Assembly (NCBI GenBank): GCA_024709145.1
Contig: JANJXG010000132.1
Span: 1 to 36,090, forward strand
DNA: 36,090 nt
Source: Bacteroidales bacterium
Lineage (GTDB): Bacteria > Bacteroidota > Bacteroidia > Bacteroidales > F082
Reading direction: 5' to 3'
Shown: in pieces, positions 24,284 through 31,911 of the stretch
How positions within the stretch are numbered: the first letter of the stretch is position 1
How the letters are laid out: each line of letters begins with the position of its first letter
Position numbers and translations under genes: made by a program
Notes under the pieces: model-generated
Told to the model about the DNA's origin: nothing
Databases searched by the model: none
The model's input: the letters and a program-made list of their open reading frames with translations, nothing else

Positions 24284-25153
24284 ATGACTGAAACCGACCC
24301 CCTTCTGCTACAAATTGTTACGCAAGACATTGAAATTGACTTGCTGCTCGAGGGCGTTTTTCGGAAATTTGGATATGATTTCAGAAACTATAACAAAGCC
24401 CATGTGAAAAGAAGGTTGATTCACCGTCAACAGGCGCTTGGCTTGAACAGCATCAGTGAGTTGCAACATAAAGCATTGCATGAGCCTGACTTTATTCAAC
24501 TTATACTTAAAGATTTATCAATTAACGTAACGGAAATGTACCGAGATCCAGGCTTTTATAAATCGGTTAGGAACGAAGTATTTCCAATTTTGAGAACTTA
24601 TCCGTACATCAAAATTTGGCATGCAGGATGTGCGACTGGTGAAGAGGTCTATTCCTTTGCCATTATGCTCAAAGAGGAAGGATTATATAACAGGGCTCAA
24701 ATCTATGCTACTGATTTCAACCCTGCTGTGCTGGAAACAGCGAAAAAAGGCATTTATCCCATCTCCAAGATAAAAGATTTTACCCTTAATTATCAGCAAG
24801 CAGGTGGAAAACAATCGTTCTCTGACTATTATATTGCAAAGTATGATTCAGCAATTCTTGACCCCCACCTCAAACAAAACGTAGTGTTTGCCGAACACAA
24901 CCTTGTTACCGATAGTGTTTTCGCTGAGGTTCACCTGATTATTTGCCGGAACGTTTTGATCTACTTCAACAAAAATCTTCAAAATACCGTTGTCAAACTG
25001 TTTTCAGACAGCCTTGTTAAAGGCGGATTCCTCGGCCTGGGTTCAAAAGAAAATTTGATGTTTACGGAGGTATACAGCCACTTTGAAGTGGTTGATGCAA
25101 AGGAAAAAATTTACAAGAAAAGGATACACTTACCTTCAGTTATCACTCATTGA
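24284..25153 (+). CDS. cheR: CheR-type protein-glutamate methyltransferase
   Basis: A protein of 289 residues from the ATG at 24284, eight bases after the kinase stop; a TTG seven codons earlier is also in frame but would overlap the kinase. The N-terminal helical domain (VKRRLIHRQQALGLNSISEL) precedes the SAM-binding core: LSINVTEMYRDPGFY, the glycine motif IWHAGCATGEEVYSFAIML, IYATDFNPAVLETAKKGIYP, FAEHNLV and LIICRNVLIYFN. CheR uses S-adenosylmethionine to methylate receptor glutamates. The gene is followed with a four-base overlap (TTGA) by cheB. No chemoreceptor, CheA or CheW is nearby, so its substrate is probably not a classical chemoreceptor; the upstream kinase is the natural candidate. 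Confidence 0.93.
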   Translation: MTETDPLLLQIVTQDIEIDLLLEGVFRKFGYDFRNYNKAHVKRRLIHRQQALGLNSISELQHKALHEPDFIQLILKDLSINVTEMYRDPGFYKSVRNEVFPILRTYPYIKIWHAGCATGEEVYSFAIMLKEEGLYNRAQIYATDFNPAVLETAKKGIYPISKIKDFTLNYQQAGGKQSFSDYYIAKYDSAILDPHLKQNVVFAEHNLVTDSVFAEVHLIICRNVLIYFNKNLQNTVVKLFSDSLVKGGFLGLGSKENLMFTEVYSHFEVVDAKEKIYKKRIHLPSVITH

Positions 25154-25755
25154 AGCCTTGCAAAACATACAAAGCCCTCGTTATTGGCACGTCTGCGGGT
25201 GGACTTAAAGCCTTAAAAAGCTTGATTTCAGCATTGCCAACGCAATTTTGCTTACCTGTTATTGTAGTGCAACATCTTAATCCACAATCAGATGGATTTA
25301 TGGCGCAATACCTGAACCAACATTCCCATCTAAATGTTAAAGAAGCTGATTCCGGCGAGCCTATTCGTCCACGCCATGTTTATATCGCTCCAGCTAATTA
25401 TCATTTGTTGATTGAAAAGGATGAAACCTTAAGTTTGAGTGTTTCTGAAAAGGTAAATTATGCCAGACCTTCGATCGACGTACTTTTTGAAAGTGCTGCC
25501 GAAGTCTACCTCGAATGCCTGATCGGACTAGTTCTCACAGGTGCCAATGATGACGGTTCGAAAGGTATTAAAAAAATTCACTCACTTGGAGGATTCACAA
25601 TAGCCCAAAGTCCCGAATCTGCTGAAGTACCTGTAATGCCACAGTCGGCTATCAATACAGGTTGCATAGACATGGTGGTAGATCTGAATGAAATTCCTGA
25701 TTTACTTGGAAGTCTTTGCAACGAAAAAAATCAAGGAAGACATAAGTCAATATAA
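25150..25755 (+). CDS. cheB: Stand-alone CheB methylesterase domain
   Basis: A protein of 201 residues with only the catalytic domain and no receiver. The Ser-His-Asp triad is visible: S15 in VIGTSAGGLKAL, H42 in VVQHLNPQSDGF and D135 in LTGANDDGSKGI. It hydrolyses glutamyl methyl esters (or deamidates glutamine) on receptors. The start is a TTG whose bases overlap the cheR stop; no nearer ATG exists, since the first internal Met lies after the catalytic residues, so the TTG is needed for an intact enzyme. Without a receiver it cannot be switched by phosphorylation in the usual way, so control may come through partner proteins. The 3' end overlaps the opposing nuclease-like gene by 25 bases. 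Confidence 0.92.
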   Translation: MKPCKTYKALVIGTSAGGLKALKSLISALPTQFCLPVIVVQHLNPQSDGFMAQYLNQHSHLNVKEADSGEPIRPRHVYIAPANYHLLIEKDETLSLSVSEKVNYARPSIDVLFESAAEVYLECLIGLVLTGANDDGSKGIKKIHSLGGFTIAQSPESAEVPVMPQSAINTGCIDMVVDLNEIPDLLGSLCNEKNQGRHKSI

Positions 25756-26801
25756 ACTGGTAAATGATCGCTAAACCCTCCGATGTAAGTTGGACCGGTA
25801 TAGGTTCTGAAAAGCTTCAGACCAAGATAGCGTTCGTCTACAGTCAGTAAAAAAGAAGGCGCAAAAATAGCAGCGCTCCCTTTGCAATAGTGCAAACGAG
25901 GTTGAATAGGGTCATGGTGATAAAGGGAAGGGGAAACGATCATTTGATCAAAAATCTGCCAGTCGTGTCCATGTTTAAGCGTGCCTTCATGGCCTAGTTT
26001 TTCTTTAGGATGAAACAATTGTATTAAATCTCCGGCTGCCGAAATACTATCCACCGGGTAGGCGCGAAGACCTTTAAGCAAGCTCTCATCAACAGGCGTA
26101 TCATTAAAATCACCCATCATGATTACCTTGGCTAACGGGTTGGTCAACAGCAAAGAGTCGTAATGTCGCCGCAGTGTTGTGGCTGCTAGTATACGTTTTG
26201 AAACTGATTCAAGCTGCCCACCGTATCTTGAAGGCCAATGGTTGATATAAACGAAAAGTGTGTCACCTGAAGACAACTCAAAACCTGCAAAAAGAATGTC
26301 TCTTGTTAAAAATCCCGGATCCTGAGGATCTTTCACCGAAATAGGTTCGCTTACAAGTAATCGGAAAATATCGGAGCAATAAATCAAGCCCACATCAATC
26401 CCTCGTCTATCGGGTGATTCATAATGCACAACTTTATACGATTCCTGCCGGAGAGGAGTGTTGCGGATAAGCTCATTAAATACGTTTTCATTTTCCATTT
26501 CACAAAACCCGACAAGAGCAGGTGTCTTTCCGGCTCCGAGGGCCACAAGTGTTTTGAAAAGGTTGTTTCGTTTTCGCAGATACCGGTTTAGGTTCCAATG
26601 TTGCTCCCCATCAGGCGTAAAAGCATTGTAATCACGAGTGGAATCATGCTCAAGATCAAAAAAATTCTCTGCATTATAGAAAGCAATCCTTATTGGCTGG
26701 GTGTTTTGAGCAACCAAATTAGTGTTAAACTGTATATTATTGATTATCATTATGATAAATAATACAATTGTATATTTTAGTAGAAAAGGTGAAGCGATCA
26801 T
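25731..26801 (-). CDS. Secreted endonuclease/exonuclease/phosphatase-family protein
   Basis: A protein of 356 residues with an N-terminal hydrophobic export signal (about 9-32). The core shows the family motifs: IRIAFYNAENFFD, VGFCEMENENVF with the metal-binding Glu, GIDVGLIY, LFVYINHWPSRYGGQ with catalytic His, MMGDFNDTP, and GGFSDHLPVYIDL with the end Asp-His pair. Enzymes of this fold cleave phosphodiester bonds in nucleic acids, inositol phosphates or lipids; export makes extracellular or periplasmic DNA or phosphate scavenging plausible, but the substrate cannot be read from motifs. Its 3' end runs into cheB from the opposite side (25 shared bases), with no room for a terminator between them. 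Confidence 0.88.
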   Translation of the reverse strand: MIASPFLLKYTIVLFIIMIINNIQFNTNLVAQNTQPIRIAFYNAENFFDLEHDSTRDYNAFTPDGEQHWNLNRYLRKRNNLFKTLVALGAGKTPALVGFCEMENENVFNELIRNTPLRQESYKVVHYESPDRRGIDVGLIYCSDIFRLLVSEPISVKDPQDPGFLTRDILFAGFELSSGDTLFVYINHWPSRYGGQLESVSKRILAATTLRRHYDSLLLTNPLAKVIMMGDFNDTPVDESLLKGLRAYPVDSISAAGDLIQLFHPKEKLGHEGTLKHGHDWQIFDQMIVSPSLYHHDPIQPRLHYCKGSAAIFAPSFLLTVDERYLGLKLFRTYTGPTYIGGFSDHLPVYIDLCLP

Positions 26802-26995
26802 TGATTGAAGTTCGTGTTATTTATAAATTTGAACCAAATTTAACAAATTAGGCTTTCATTTTTACTAAGTTTGCTACTTGACAACATATTGTGATAAAGG
26901 TCATTCTTTTTTTTGTATACTAAATATATTGATTATCAGTTAATTAATTTTTTTTTGAAAAAAAGTTGAAAAAAGTGATGCGTTTTTAGTTTTAA
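26802..26995. promoter_or_regulatory. AT-rich divergent promoter region (nuclease-like gene / sigma factor)
   Basis: This 194-base gap holds candidate -7 elements in both directions: TAAATTTG on the minus strand (26842 to 26835) towards the secreted nuclease-like gene, and TAAGTTTG on the plus strand (26866-26873) towards the sigma factor. A long T-rich stretch precedes the sigma-factor ATG. In such AT-rich sequence these matches may be partly by chance. Confidence 0.4.
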
Positions 26996-27613
26996 ATGGT
27001 ACTAATGTTTGAAAAAAGTAAAAATTTCAGCAATGAGGAGATAATCCGGGGTATTCAAGAGCAAGATTTGGAAATTCTTCGGCATATTTATCAGGAGTAT
27101 TTTCCCTTGGTCGAGAAAATGATTAAAAAATATCATGGCCGCCCCGAAGAAGCCTGGGATTTGTTTCAGGACTCCTTGAATGTTTTGGTCGATCTCATTG
27201 AAAGAAAAAATGGACAATTGCTGATTGAACATACTTTTAAATCGTTCTTTCTGGGAATGTGTAAAAATGTTTGGTTTAAAAAACTTCGTCTGAATCAGAA
27301 GTACCTGGAAGCGAGAAATCAATTCGCTTACGAGTCTATGATCGGAAAAGATTTTGATGAGGAATTTTTTGAAAACAGTTTGTTTCGTATTTATTTGAGG
27401 AATTTGAATAAAATGAAGCCTGATTGCATCAAAATGATCAAAATGTTGACCGAAGAACTTCCGGGCAAAGAAATGGCCGAACTTATGAATTTACAATCTT
27501 CTCAGGCACTATACAATAAAAAACGCGCATGTCTTAAGAAGTTGATAAATTTAATTAATGATGATCCTGAATACAAAAATTTGACAGAACATGGAAAACC
27601 TAAGAAAAATTGA
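26996..27613 (+). CDS. ECF-like sigma-70 family factor
   Basis: A protein of 205 residues (an ATG three codons in is an equally good start). Region 2 is seen at about 15-90 (EEIIRGIQEQDLEILRHIYQEY... EEAWDLFQDSLNVLVDLI), corresponding to the core-binding and -10 recognition helices. Region 4 is at about 135-195 (KPDCIKMIKMLTEELPGKEMAELMNLQSSQALYNKKRACLKKLINLI), a helix-turn-helix for -35 recognition. The layout is that of group 4 (extracytoplasmic function) sigma factors, somewhat divergent. The last 23 bases overlap a TPR membrane protein that looks like its anti-sigma partner. It would direct RNA polymerase to a small stress- or envelope-related regulon; the target promoters are unknown. 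Confidence 0.85.
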   Translation: MVLMFEKSKNFSNEEIIRGIQEQDLEILRHIYQEYFPLVEKMIKKYHGRPEEAWDLFQDSLNVLVDLIERKNGQLLIEHTFKSFFLGMCKNVWFKKLRLNQKYLEARNQFAYESMIGKDFDEEFFENSLFRIYLRNLNKMKPDCIKMIKMLTEELPGKEMAELMNLQSSQALYNKKRACLKKLINLINDDPEYKNLTEHGKPKKN

Positions 27614-28316
27614 AATGTACCTCAAGGGCGAGCTTGAAGAAGATGATCTCTGGGAATTTAAGAGAGCACTTGAAACCGATCCGCAGCTTGCTCATGACTT
27701 GCATGCATACATCGAATTAAAACGGGTGATGGTACAAACCAAAAAAATTGACCTGATGCAAAAACTTGATGACATTCGAAAAAGCGAAACCAAGAAAACA
27801 AGATTTCTGGGCTTACCTGTCTACAGTGCCGTTGCTGCAGCCTTACTCCTGCTTGCGACTATCGGAGGCGGTATCCTGCTCAATTATTCGGGCAATCAAC
27901 ATCAGCAGCTGTTTGAACAATATTATGCAGCCGAAAGTGGTTCGTTTGGTCTGCGATCCGACAATTCAACCATTGAACAAACTGTTGCACAAGGTCTTAA
28001 GTCATACGAAGAAGGCGACTTCAAGAATGCCATTGACGCTTTCAACAAGGCACCCGACAACCTGATGGGAAAGCTATACAGAGGCCTCTCGATGATCGAA
28101 CTTGGCAAGTATGATTTGGCCATCGGGGATTTTGAATCCATCATCAACCACAATGATAATTTGTTTGTAGATCAGGCTCATTGGTATCTTGCACTTACCT
28201 ACTTAAAACTTGATCAGACAGATAAGGCAGAGGAACAGTTTTCGCTTATAGCAGCCGACAGAAGCGTTTATCGTACCAAAGCACAAAAAATCCTCCAGGA
28301 TCTGAAAAACAAATGA
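27591..28316 (+). CDS. Membrane-anchored TPR protein, putative anti-sigma factor
   Basis: A protein of 241 residues. The cytoplasmic N-terminus (1-70; ENLRKIEMYLKGELEEDDLW) resembles the zinc-free anti-sigma domains of Bacteroidetes, where an acidic helical segment of this type holds the sigma factor. One membrane helix follows at about 76-97 (VYSAVAAALLLLATIGGGILL). Residues about 130-240 form TPR-like helices (AQGLKSYEEGDFKNAIDAF, YRGLSMIELGKYDLAIGDFESI, WYLALTYLKLDQTDKAEEQF) that should face the periplasm. Overlap with the sigma gene implies coupled, near-equal synthesis. The anti-sigma role is inferred from position and layout, with no Cys/His zinc motif to confirm it. A terminator follows. 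Confidence 0.75.
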   Translation: MENLRKIEMYLKGELEEDDLWEFKRALETDPQLAHDLHAYIELKRVMVQTKKIDLMQKLDDIRKSETKKTRFLGLPVYSAVAAALLLLATIGGGILLNYSGNQHQQLFEQYYAAESGSFGLRSDNSTIEQTVAQGLKSYEEGDFKNAIDAFNKAPDNLMGKLYRGLSMIELGKYDLAIGDFESIINHNDNLFVDQAHWYLALTYLKLDQTDKAEEQFSLIAADRSVYRTKAQKILQDLKNK

Positions 28317-28388
28317 TTATATGAGAATTGCCTTGTAATCACCTTTATATTAATGTAGTTACACTTTAGTCCAGGCTATTCTTCCTTT

Positions 28389-28430
28389 AAGCAGCTCTCA
28401 CCCTTTGGTGAAAGCTGCTTGTTTTTTTTT
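28389..28430 (+). terminator. Rho-independent terminator after the sigma/TPR pair
   Basis: Arms 28389-28402 (AAGCAGCTCTCACC) and 28407-28420 (GGTGAAAGCTGCTT) pair over 14 positions with one mismatch and a four-base loop, followed by G and nine T. It closes the sigma/TPR operon and insulates feoAB. Confidence 0.92.
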
Positions 28431-28443
28431 CGACTCTTATCGA

Positions 28444-28461
28444 ATACCTACATTTAGGTAT
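28444..28461. promoter_or_regulatory. Palindromic operator candidate upstream of feoAB
   Basis: ATACCTA (28444-28450), a four-base spacer, then TAGGTAT (28455-28461) form a perfect 7+7 inverted repeat. It ends 22 bases before the -7 element, so it covers or abuts the -33 region, where a repressor would block polymerase. The TAGGT/ACCTA half-sites resemble those bound by metal-dependent DtxR/MntR-family regulators, which would fit an iron-uptake gene. The regulator is not in the window. Confidence 0.6.
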
Positions 28462-28483
28462 AGTATGACATCTTCAGGCTATC

Positions 28484-28491
28484 TACTTTTG
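28484..28491 (+). promoter_or_regulatory. Putative -7 element for feoAB
   Basis: TACTTTTG matches TAnnTTTG, 76 bases before the ATG at 28568. Its position right after the palindrome supports both being functional. Confidence 0.5.
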
Positions 28492-28567
28492 TACGTTGGG
28501 CTGCCTTTTTCAGTCCTGTGTATAAAACTTTTCCAAGATATTTTTCAGTCTGTCTAAAATTCATATA

Positions 28568-31093
28568 ATGAAGCTATTATCCGATTTAAAAGTTGGAGAT
28601 CAGGGTATAATTACCAAAGTCAAAGGCAGAGGTGCTTTCAGAAAACGAATCATTGAAATGGGATTTGTTCCCGGAAAGCAAGTTATAGTAGTCAAACATG
28701 CCCCGTTGCGCGATCCGATTGAATACAACATTATGGGCTATGAAGTTTCATTGCGAAAAAGTGAAGCATCATTAATAGAAGTGCTTGACAAACAAGATTT
28801 TATAGAAGAGAATAGCACGGGTTTTTATGGTGTTCAGACAATCGAGCAAGCATTACAACTTCGGCCTGTAGTCAAAACCAGGGAAATCTCCGTGGCTCTG
28901 GTTGGCAATCCTAATTCAGGGAAAACAACCATTTTTAATTTCGCATCCAATTCAAGAGAGCATGTCGCAAATTATAGCGGGGTCACTGTAGAATCCAAAA
29001 CAGCCATATTTAATCACGGCGGTTACAGCTTCAGTCTAACCGACTTACCCGGCACCTATAGTATCAGCAGTTATACACCTGAAGAGCTTTTTGTAAGAAA
29101 TTTTATTTTTGATCAAATACCCGACATTGTTTTAAACGTGGTTGATAGCTCCAACCTCGAAAGAAACCTTTACCTAACAACCCAATTGATCGACATGGAC
29201 ATCAAAGTTGTGATGGCCCTCAATATGTTTGATGAGATGCAGGAAAAAGGTGGCAAATTTGATTATGAAAGCCTGGGAAAACTTATCGGGATTCCAATCG
29301 TTCCAACTATCGGCTCCAAAGGCAAAGGCATCGAAGAACTTTTCAACAGAATTATAGCCGTTTATGAAGATAAAGATCCTCATTTGAGGCATGTTCACAT
29401 TCACTACGCGCCTGAGATCGAAGAATCAATAAAAAAAATCCAAAATCTTATTAATAGTCAGGGCAATGAATCACTTACTCACATTATCTCACCAAGATAC
29501 CTGGCAATTAAGCTTTTGGAAGGAGATAAAGAAGAAAGCAAACGCATAGAAAACTGCTCCAATGAAAAAGCAATCCGAAGAGCAGTCAGGAAAGAAATTG
29601 TCAATATTGAAAGTGTTTTAAAAGACGAGACTGAAACAGTTATTACAGATGCTAAATATGGATTTATCGAAGGTGCACTCAAGGAAACCTACACTGAGGT
29701 CATCAGAAAGCATAAAACAAAAAGCAGGAAAATCGACAACATATTAACGAGCAAATACTTAAGCTATCCAATTTTTTTAACTGTTATGTGGGCCATGTTT
29801 CAGGCAACCTTTATTCTTGGTGACTACCCAATGCAATGGATAGAACTCCTGATGACATGGCTTGGAGGTGAATTGCATGACCATCTGCCTGAAGGGATGA
29901 TACGCGACCTTGTCGTGGATGGCATCATAGGCGGTGTTGGCGGTGTTATTGTTTTCCTGCCCAATATCCTGATCCTGTTTTTCTTTCTCAGCTTACTCGA
30001 AACAACCGGTTATATGGCAAGGGTTGCATTTATCGTTGATAAGTTGATGCACAGGGTTGGACTACATGGCAGGTCGTTTATTCCTTTGCTAATGGGATTT
30101 GGCTGCAATGTACCAGCAATTATGGCTACACGGACGATTGAAAACAAAAGCGACAGGCTCATCACGATGATGATCATTCCATTTATGTCGTGCAGCGCCC
30201 GGTATCCCGTTTATATATTGATAATCAGTGCATTTTTTACAGATTTCAGAGGCACTTTGCTTTTTGGAATTTATTTGCTCGGTATCGCATTTGCTGCATT
30301 ACTCGCCTGGGTTTTCAAAAAAGTACTTTTCAAAACAGAAGAAATGCCTTTTGTGATGGAACTCCCACCCTACCGGATGCCTACTATAAAAGCGATTTAC
30401 AGGCAAACCTGGTTTAAAGGCGCCCAATACCTGAAGAAAATGGGAACGATCATCCTTACTGCTTCAGTTGTTATATGGGCATTGGGGTATTTCCCGATGG
30501 GCAAACATATTGATGAATCAATTGATAGTCAAATAGTCAGTTTGAATCAGCATTATACCGGAAGTCAGGAACCGACTGATGAAGCACTAAACATTCTGGT
30601 CGATGGAAATCAGGAATATGCTTTTGCTTTGCATCAACTTGAATTGAGCAGACAACAGCAAAAACAGGAAAACTCACTCATAGGAAGAATTGGTCACTTT
30701 ATTGAGCCTGCCATCCAACCACTTGGCTTTGATTGGAAAATGGGTGTTAGTCTATTGGCCGGTTCGGCAGCCAAAGAAATTGTAATTTCAACAATGGGGG
30801 TTTTATATCGGGCTGAACCTGATGAAGATAACATCACCGGGTTGGCTGACAAACTGAAAGAACAACGTTATGAATCAGGCCCCAAAGCCGGTGAGCCTGT
30901 TATGCGACCCCTTGTTGCACTTTCATTTATGATCTTTGTTTTAATCTATTTCCCATGTATTGCTGTGTTTGCTGCCCTTAAAAAAGAATCAGGAAGGTGG
31001 AGATGGCCTTTGTTTACAAGTGTATATACAACAGCGTTGGCCTGGCTGGCAGCTTTTGCTGTTTATCAGGTCGGCAGTATTCTTGGATTTTAA
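28568..31093 (+). CDS. feoAB: Fused FeoA-FeoB ferrous iron transporter
   Basis: A protein of 841 residues. Residues 1-75 are a FeoA (SH3-like) domain (LSDLKVGDQGIITKVKGRG... RIIEMGFVPGKQV). After a linker comes the FeoB G domain: G1 GNPNSGKT (113-120), the GVTVE switch, DLPG (159-162), NMFDE (219-223) and a G5-like GSKGKG. The membrane half (about 395-841) has Gate motifs with conserved cysteines (MGFGCNVPAIMATRTI and MIIPFMSCSARYPVYILI) and several hydrophobic helices. FeoB moves Fe(II) across the inner membrane under low-oxygen conditions. The FeoA-FeoB fusion is common in Bacteroidetes. A palindrome and promoter lie upstream, and the gene appears to be transcribed alone. Confidence 0.96.
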   Translation: MKLLSDLKVGDQGIITKVKGRGAFRKRIIEMGFVPGKQVIVVKHAPLRDPIEYNIMGYEVSLRKSEASLIEVLDKQDFIEENSTGFYGVQTIEQALQLRPVVKTREISVALVGNPNSGKTTIFNFASNSREHVANYSGVTVESKTAIFNHGGYSFSLTDLPGTYSISSYTPEELFVRNFIFDQIPDIVLNVVDSSNLERNLYLTTQLIDMDIKVVMALNMFDEMQEKGGKFDYESLGKLIGIPIVPTIGSKGKGIEELFNRIIAVYEDKDPHLRHVHIHYAPEIEESIKKIQNLINSQGNESLTHIISPRYLAIKLLEGDKEESKRIENCSNEKAIRRAVRKEIVNIESVLKDETETVITDAKYGFIEGALKETYTEVIRKHKTKSRKIDNILTSKYLSYPIFLTVMWAMFQATFILGDYPMQWIELLMTWLGGELHDHLPEGMIRDLVVDGIIGGVGGVIVFLPNILILFFFLSLLETTGYMARVAFIVDKLMHRVGLHGRSFIPLLMGFGCNVPAIMATRTIENKSDRLITMMIIPFMSCSARYPVYILIISAFFTDFRGTLLFGIYLLGIAFAALLAWVFKKVLFKTEEMPFVMELPPYRMPTIKAIYRQTWFKGAQYLKKMGTIILTASVVIWALGYFPMGKHIDESIDSQIVSLNQHYTGSQEPTDEALNILVDGNQEYAFALHQLELSRQQQKQENSLIGRIGHFIEPAIQPLGFDWKMGVSLLAGSAAKEIVISTMGVLYRAEPDEDNITGLADKLKEQRYESGPKAGEPVMRPLVALSFMIFVLIYFPCIAVFAALKKESGRWRWPLFTSVYTTALAWLAAFAVYQVGSILGF

Positions 31094-31127
31094 GTTTTCT
31101 TTGAGCTGAAAGGATTCGATTGTCAAA

Positions 31128-31135
31128 TATATTTG
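31128..31135 (+). promoter_or_regulatory. Putative -7 element for the Hpt gene
   Basis: TATATTTG matches TAnnTTTG, 51 bases before the ATG at 31187. A TTTG at 31100-31103 is 24 bases upstream, longer than usual. Confidence 0.4.
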
Positions 31136-31186
31136 CCTATTTTTACCGATAATTAAGTTTGGCGATTAAACAACAAAGCAACAAGC

Positions 31187-31537
31187 ATGAAAGTTATTGA
31201 CGAAAAGGCCTTTTCAGAAACATTTCAATATTTTGATAAAGGTATTGTACTGGAAATCATTGATATATTTATCCAAGAGCACCCTGCACGCATTGAATCA
31301 ATCCGAAGCAGTATAGCAAACAGGGATTTCACCAAATTAAAATTTGATGCACACAGCATGAAAGGCGTTATAGCGAATTTTTTTGCGGCCACTCCTCAAA
31401 ATTTTGCAAAAGAGCTCGAAACCAAAGGAACCAATATGGATGATACAAACCTGGAACTTTTATTTGATCAACTTGAAGCTTCAACGCATGAACTCGTTGA
31501 GGATCTCAATGAAATGAAAATAAGGTTTGCAGAGTAA
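31187..31537 (+). CDS. Stand-alone Hpt phosphotransfer protein
   Basis: A protein of 116 residues forming a single Hpt helical bundle. The phospho-accepting His is H56 in FDAHSMKGVIANFFA, matching the AHxLKG pattern of the family, with the N-terminal EIIDIFIQEHPARIESI helix also typical. Such proteins carry phosphate between receivers in multistep relays. The window has two hybrid kinases with five C-terminal receivers but no fused Hpt domain, so this protein is a reasonable shared shuttle, although it sits 7 kb away behind its own promoter. The DUF2750 gene converges on it with three bases between the two stops. Confidence 0.88.
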   Translation: MKVIDEKAFSETFQYFDKGIVLEIIDIFIQEHPARIESIRSSIANRDFTKLKFDAHSMKGVIANFFAATPQNFAKELETKGTNMDDTNLELLFDQLEASTHELVEDLNEMKIRFAE

Positions 31538-31540
31538 ATT

Positions 31541-31891
31541 CTATAATTGTTGCTTTTTTGCTTCAACTAAAATTCTCAGCAGGTCAGCTGCATCAATTGG
31601 GATAAGTTTCCCATTTTCGTCGGAAGCTATTCCAATCCATGCATCATCTTCCTGCATTTCATTCAACCACTGAATCCATTCTTTTAAATCCATTGAAACG
31701 AGGCTGTATTCAGCCCATTCGTCGGAAATTGCCTTTTCAGCGTCTTCTTTCAAATCCCAAACTGCGAGAAACGAGGTGCGATCAGCCGATTCCGTCATAG
31801 CAAACATGCCGTCAACAGCCTGGAGAAGCCATACTTCATTATTTTTTATTGTCAGCTCGACAAATCTTTCAAAAATTTCTGCTTCATTCAT
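31541..31891 (-). CDS. DUF2750 family protein
   Basis: A small acidic cytoplasmic protein of 116 residues without signal peptide or membrane segment. Features seen are an N-terminal helix (EAEIFERFVELTIKNNEVWLLQ), a conserved WDLKEDAEKAISDEWAEY core, and the WIQWLNEMQEDDAWIGIASDENGKLIPI stretch. These match the DUF2750 family as I remember it, whose function is unknown. It follows the ABC-F gene by 20 bases in the same direction and is likely cotranscribed with it. Confidence 0.75.
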   Translation of the reverse strand: MNEAEIFERFVELTIKNNEVWLLQAVDGMFAMTESADRTSFLAVWDLKEDAEKAISDEWAEYSLVSMDLKEWIQWLNEMQEDDAWIGIASDENGKLIPIDAADLLRILVEAKKQQL

Positions 31892-31911
31892 TTCAAAAAT
31901 ATTTTACTTGT

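Noticed and set aside
24284-25755. Classical chemotaxis operon
   Set aside because: CheR and CheB are present, but no receptor, CheA, CheW, CheY or motility gene is seen in the window.
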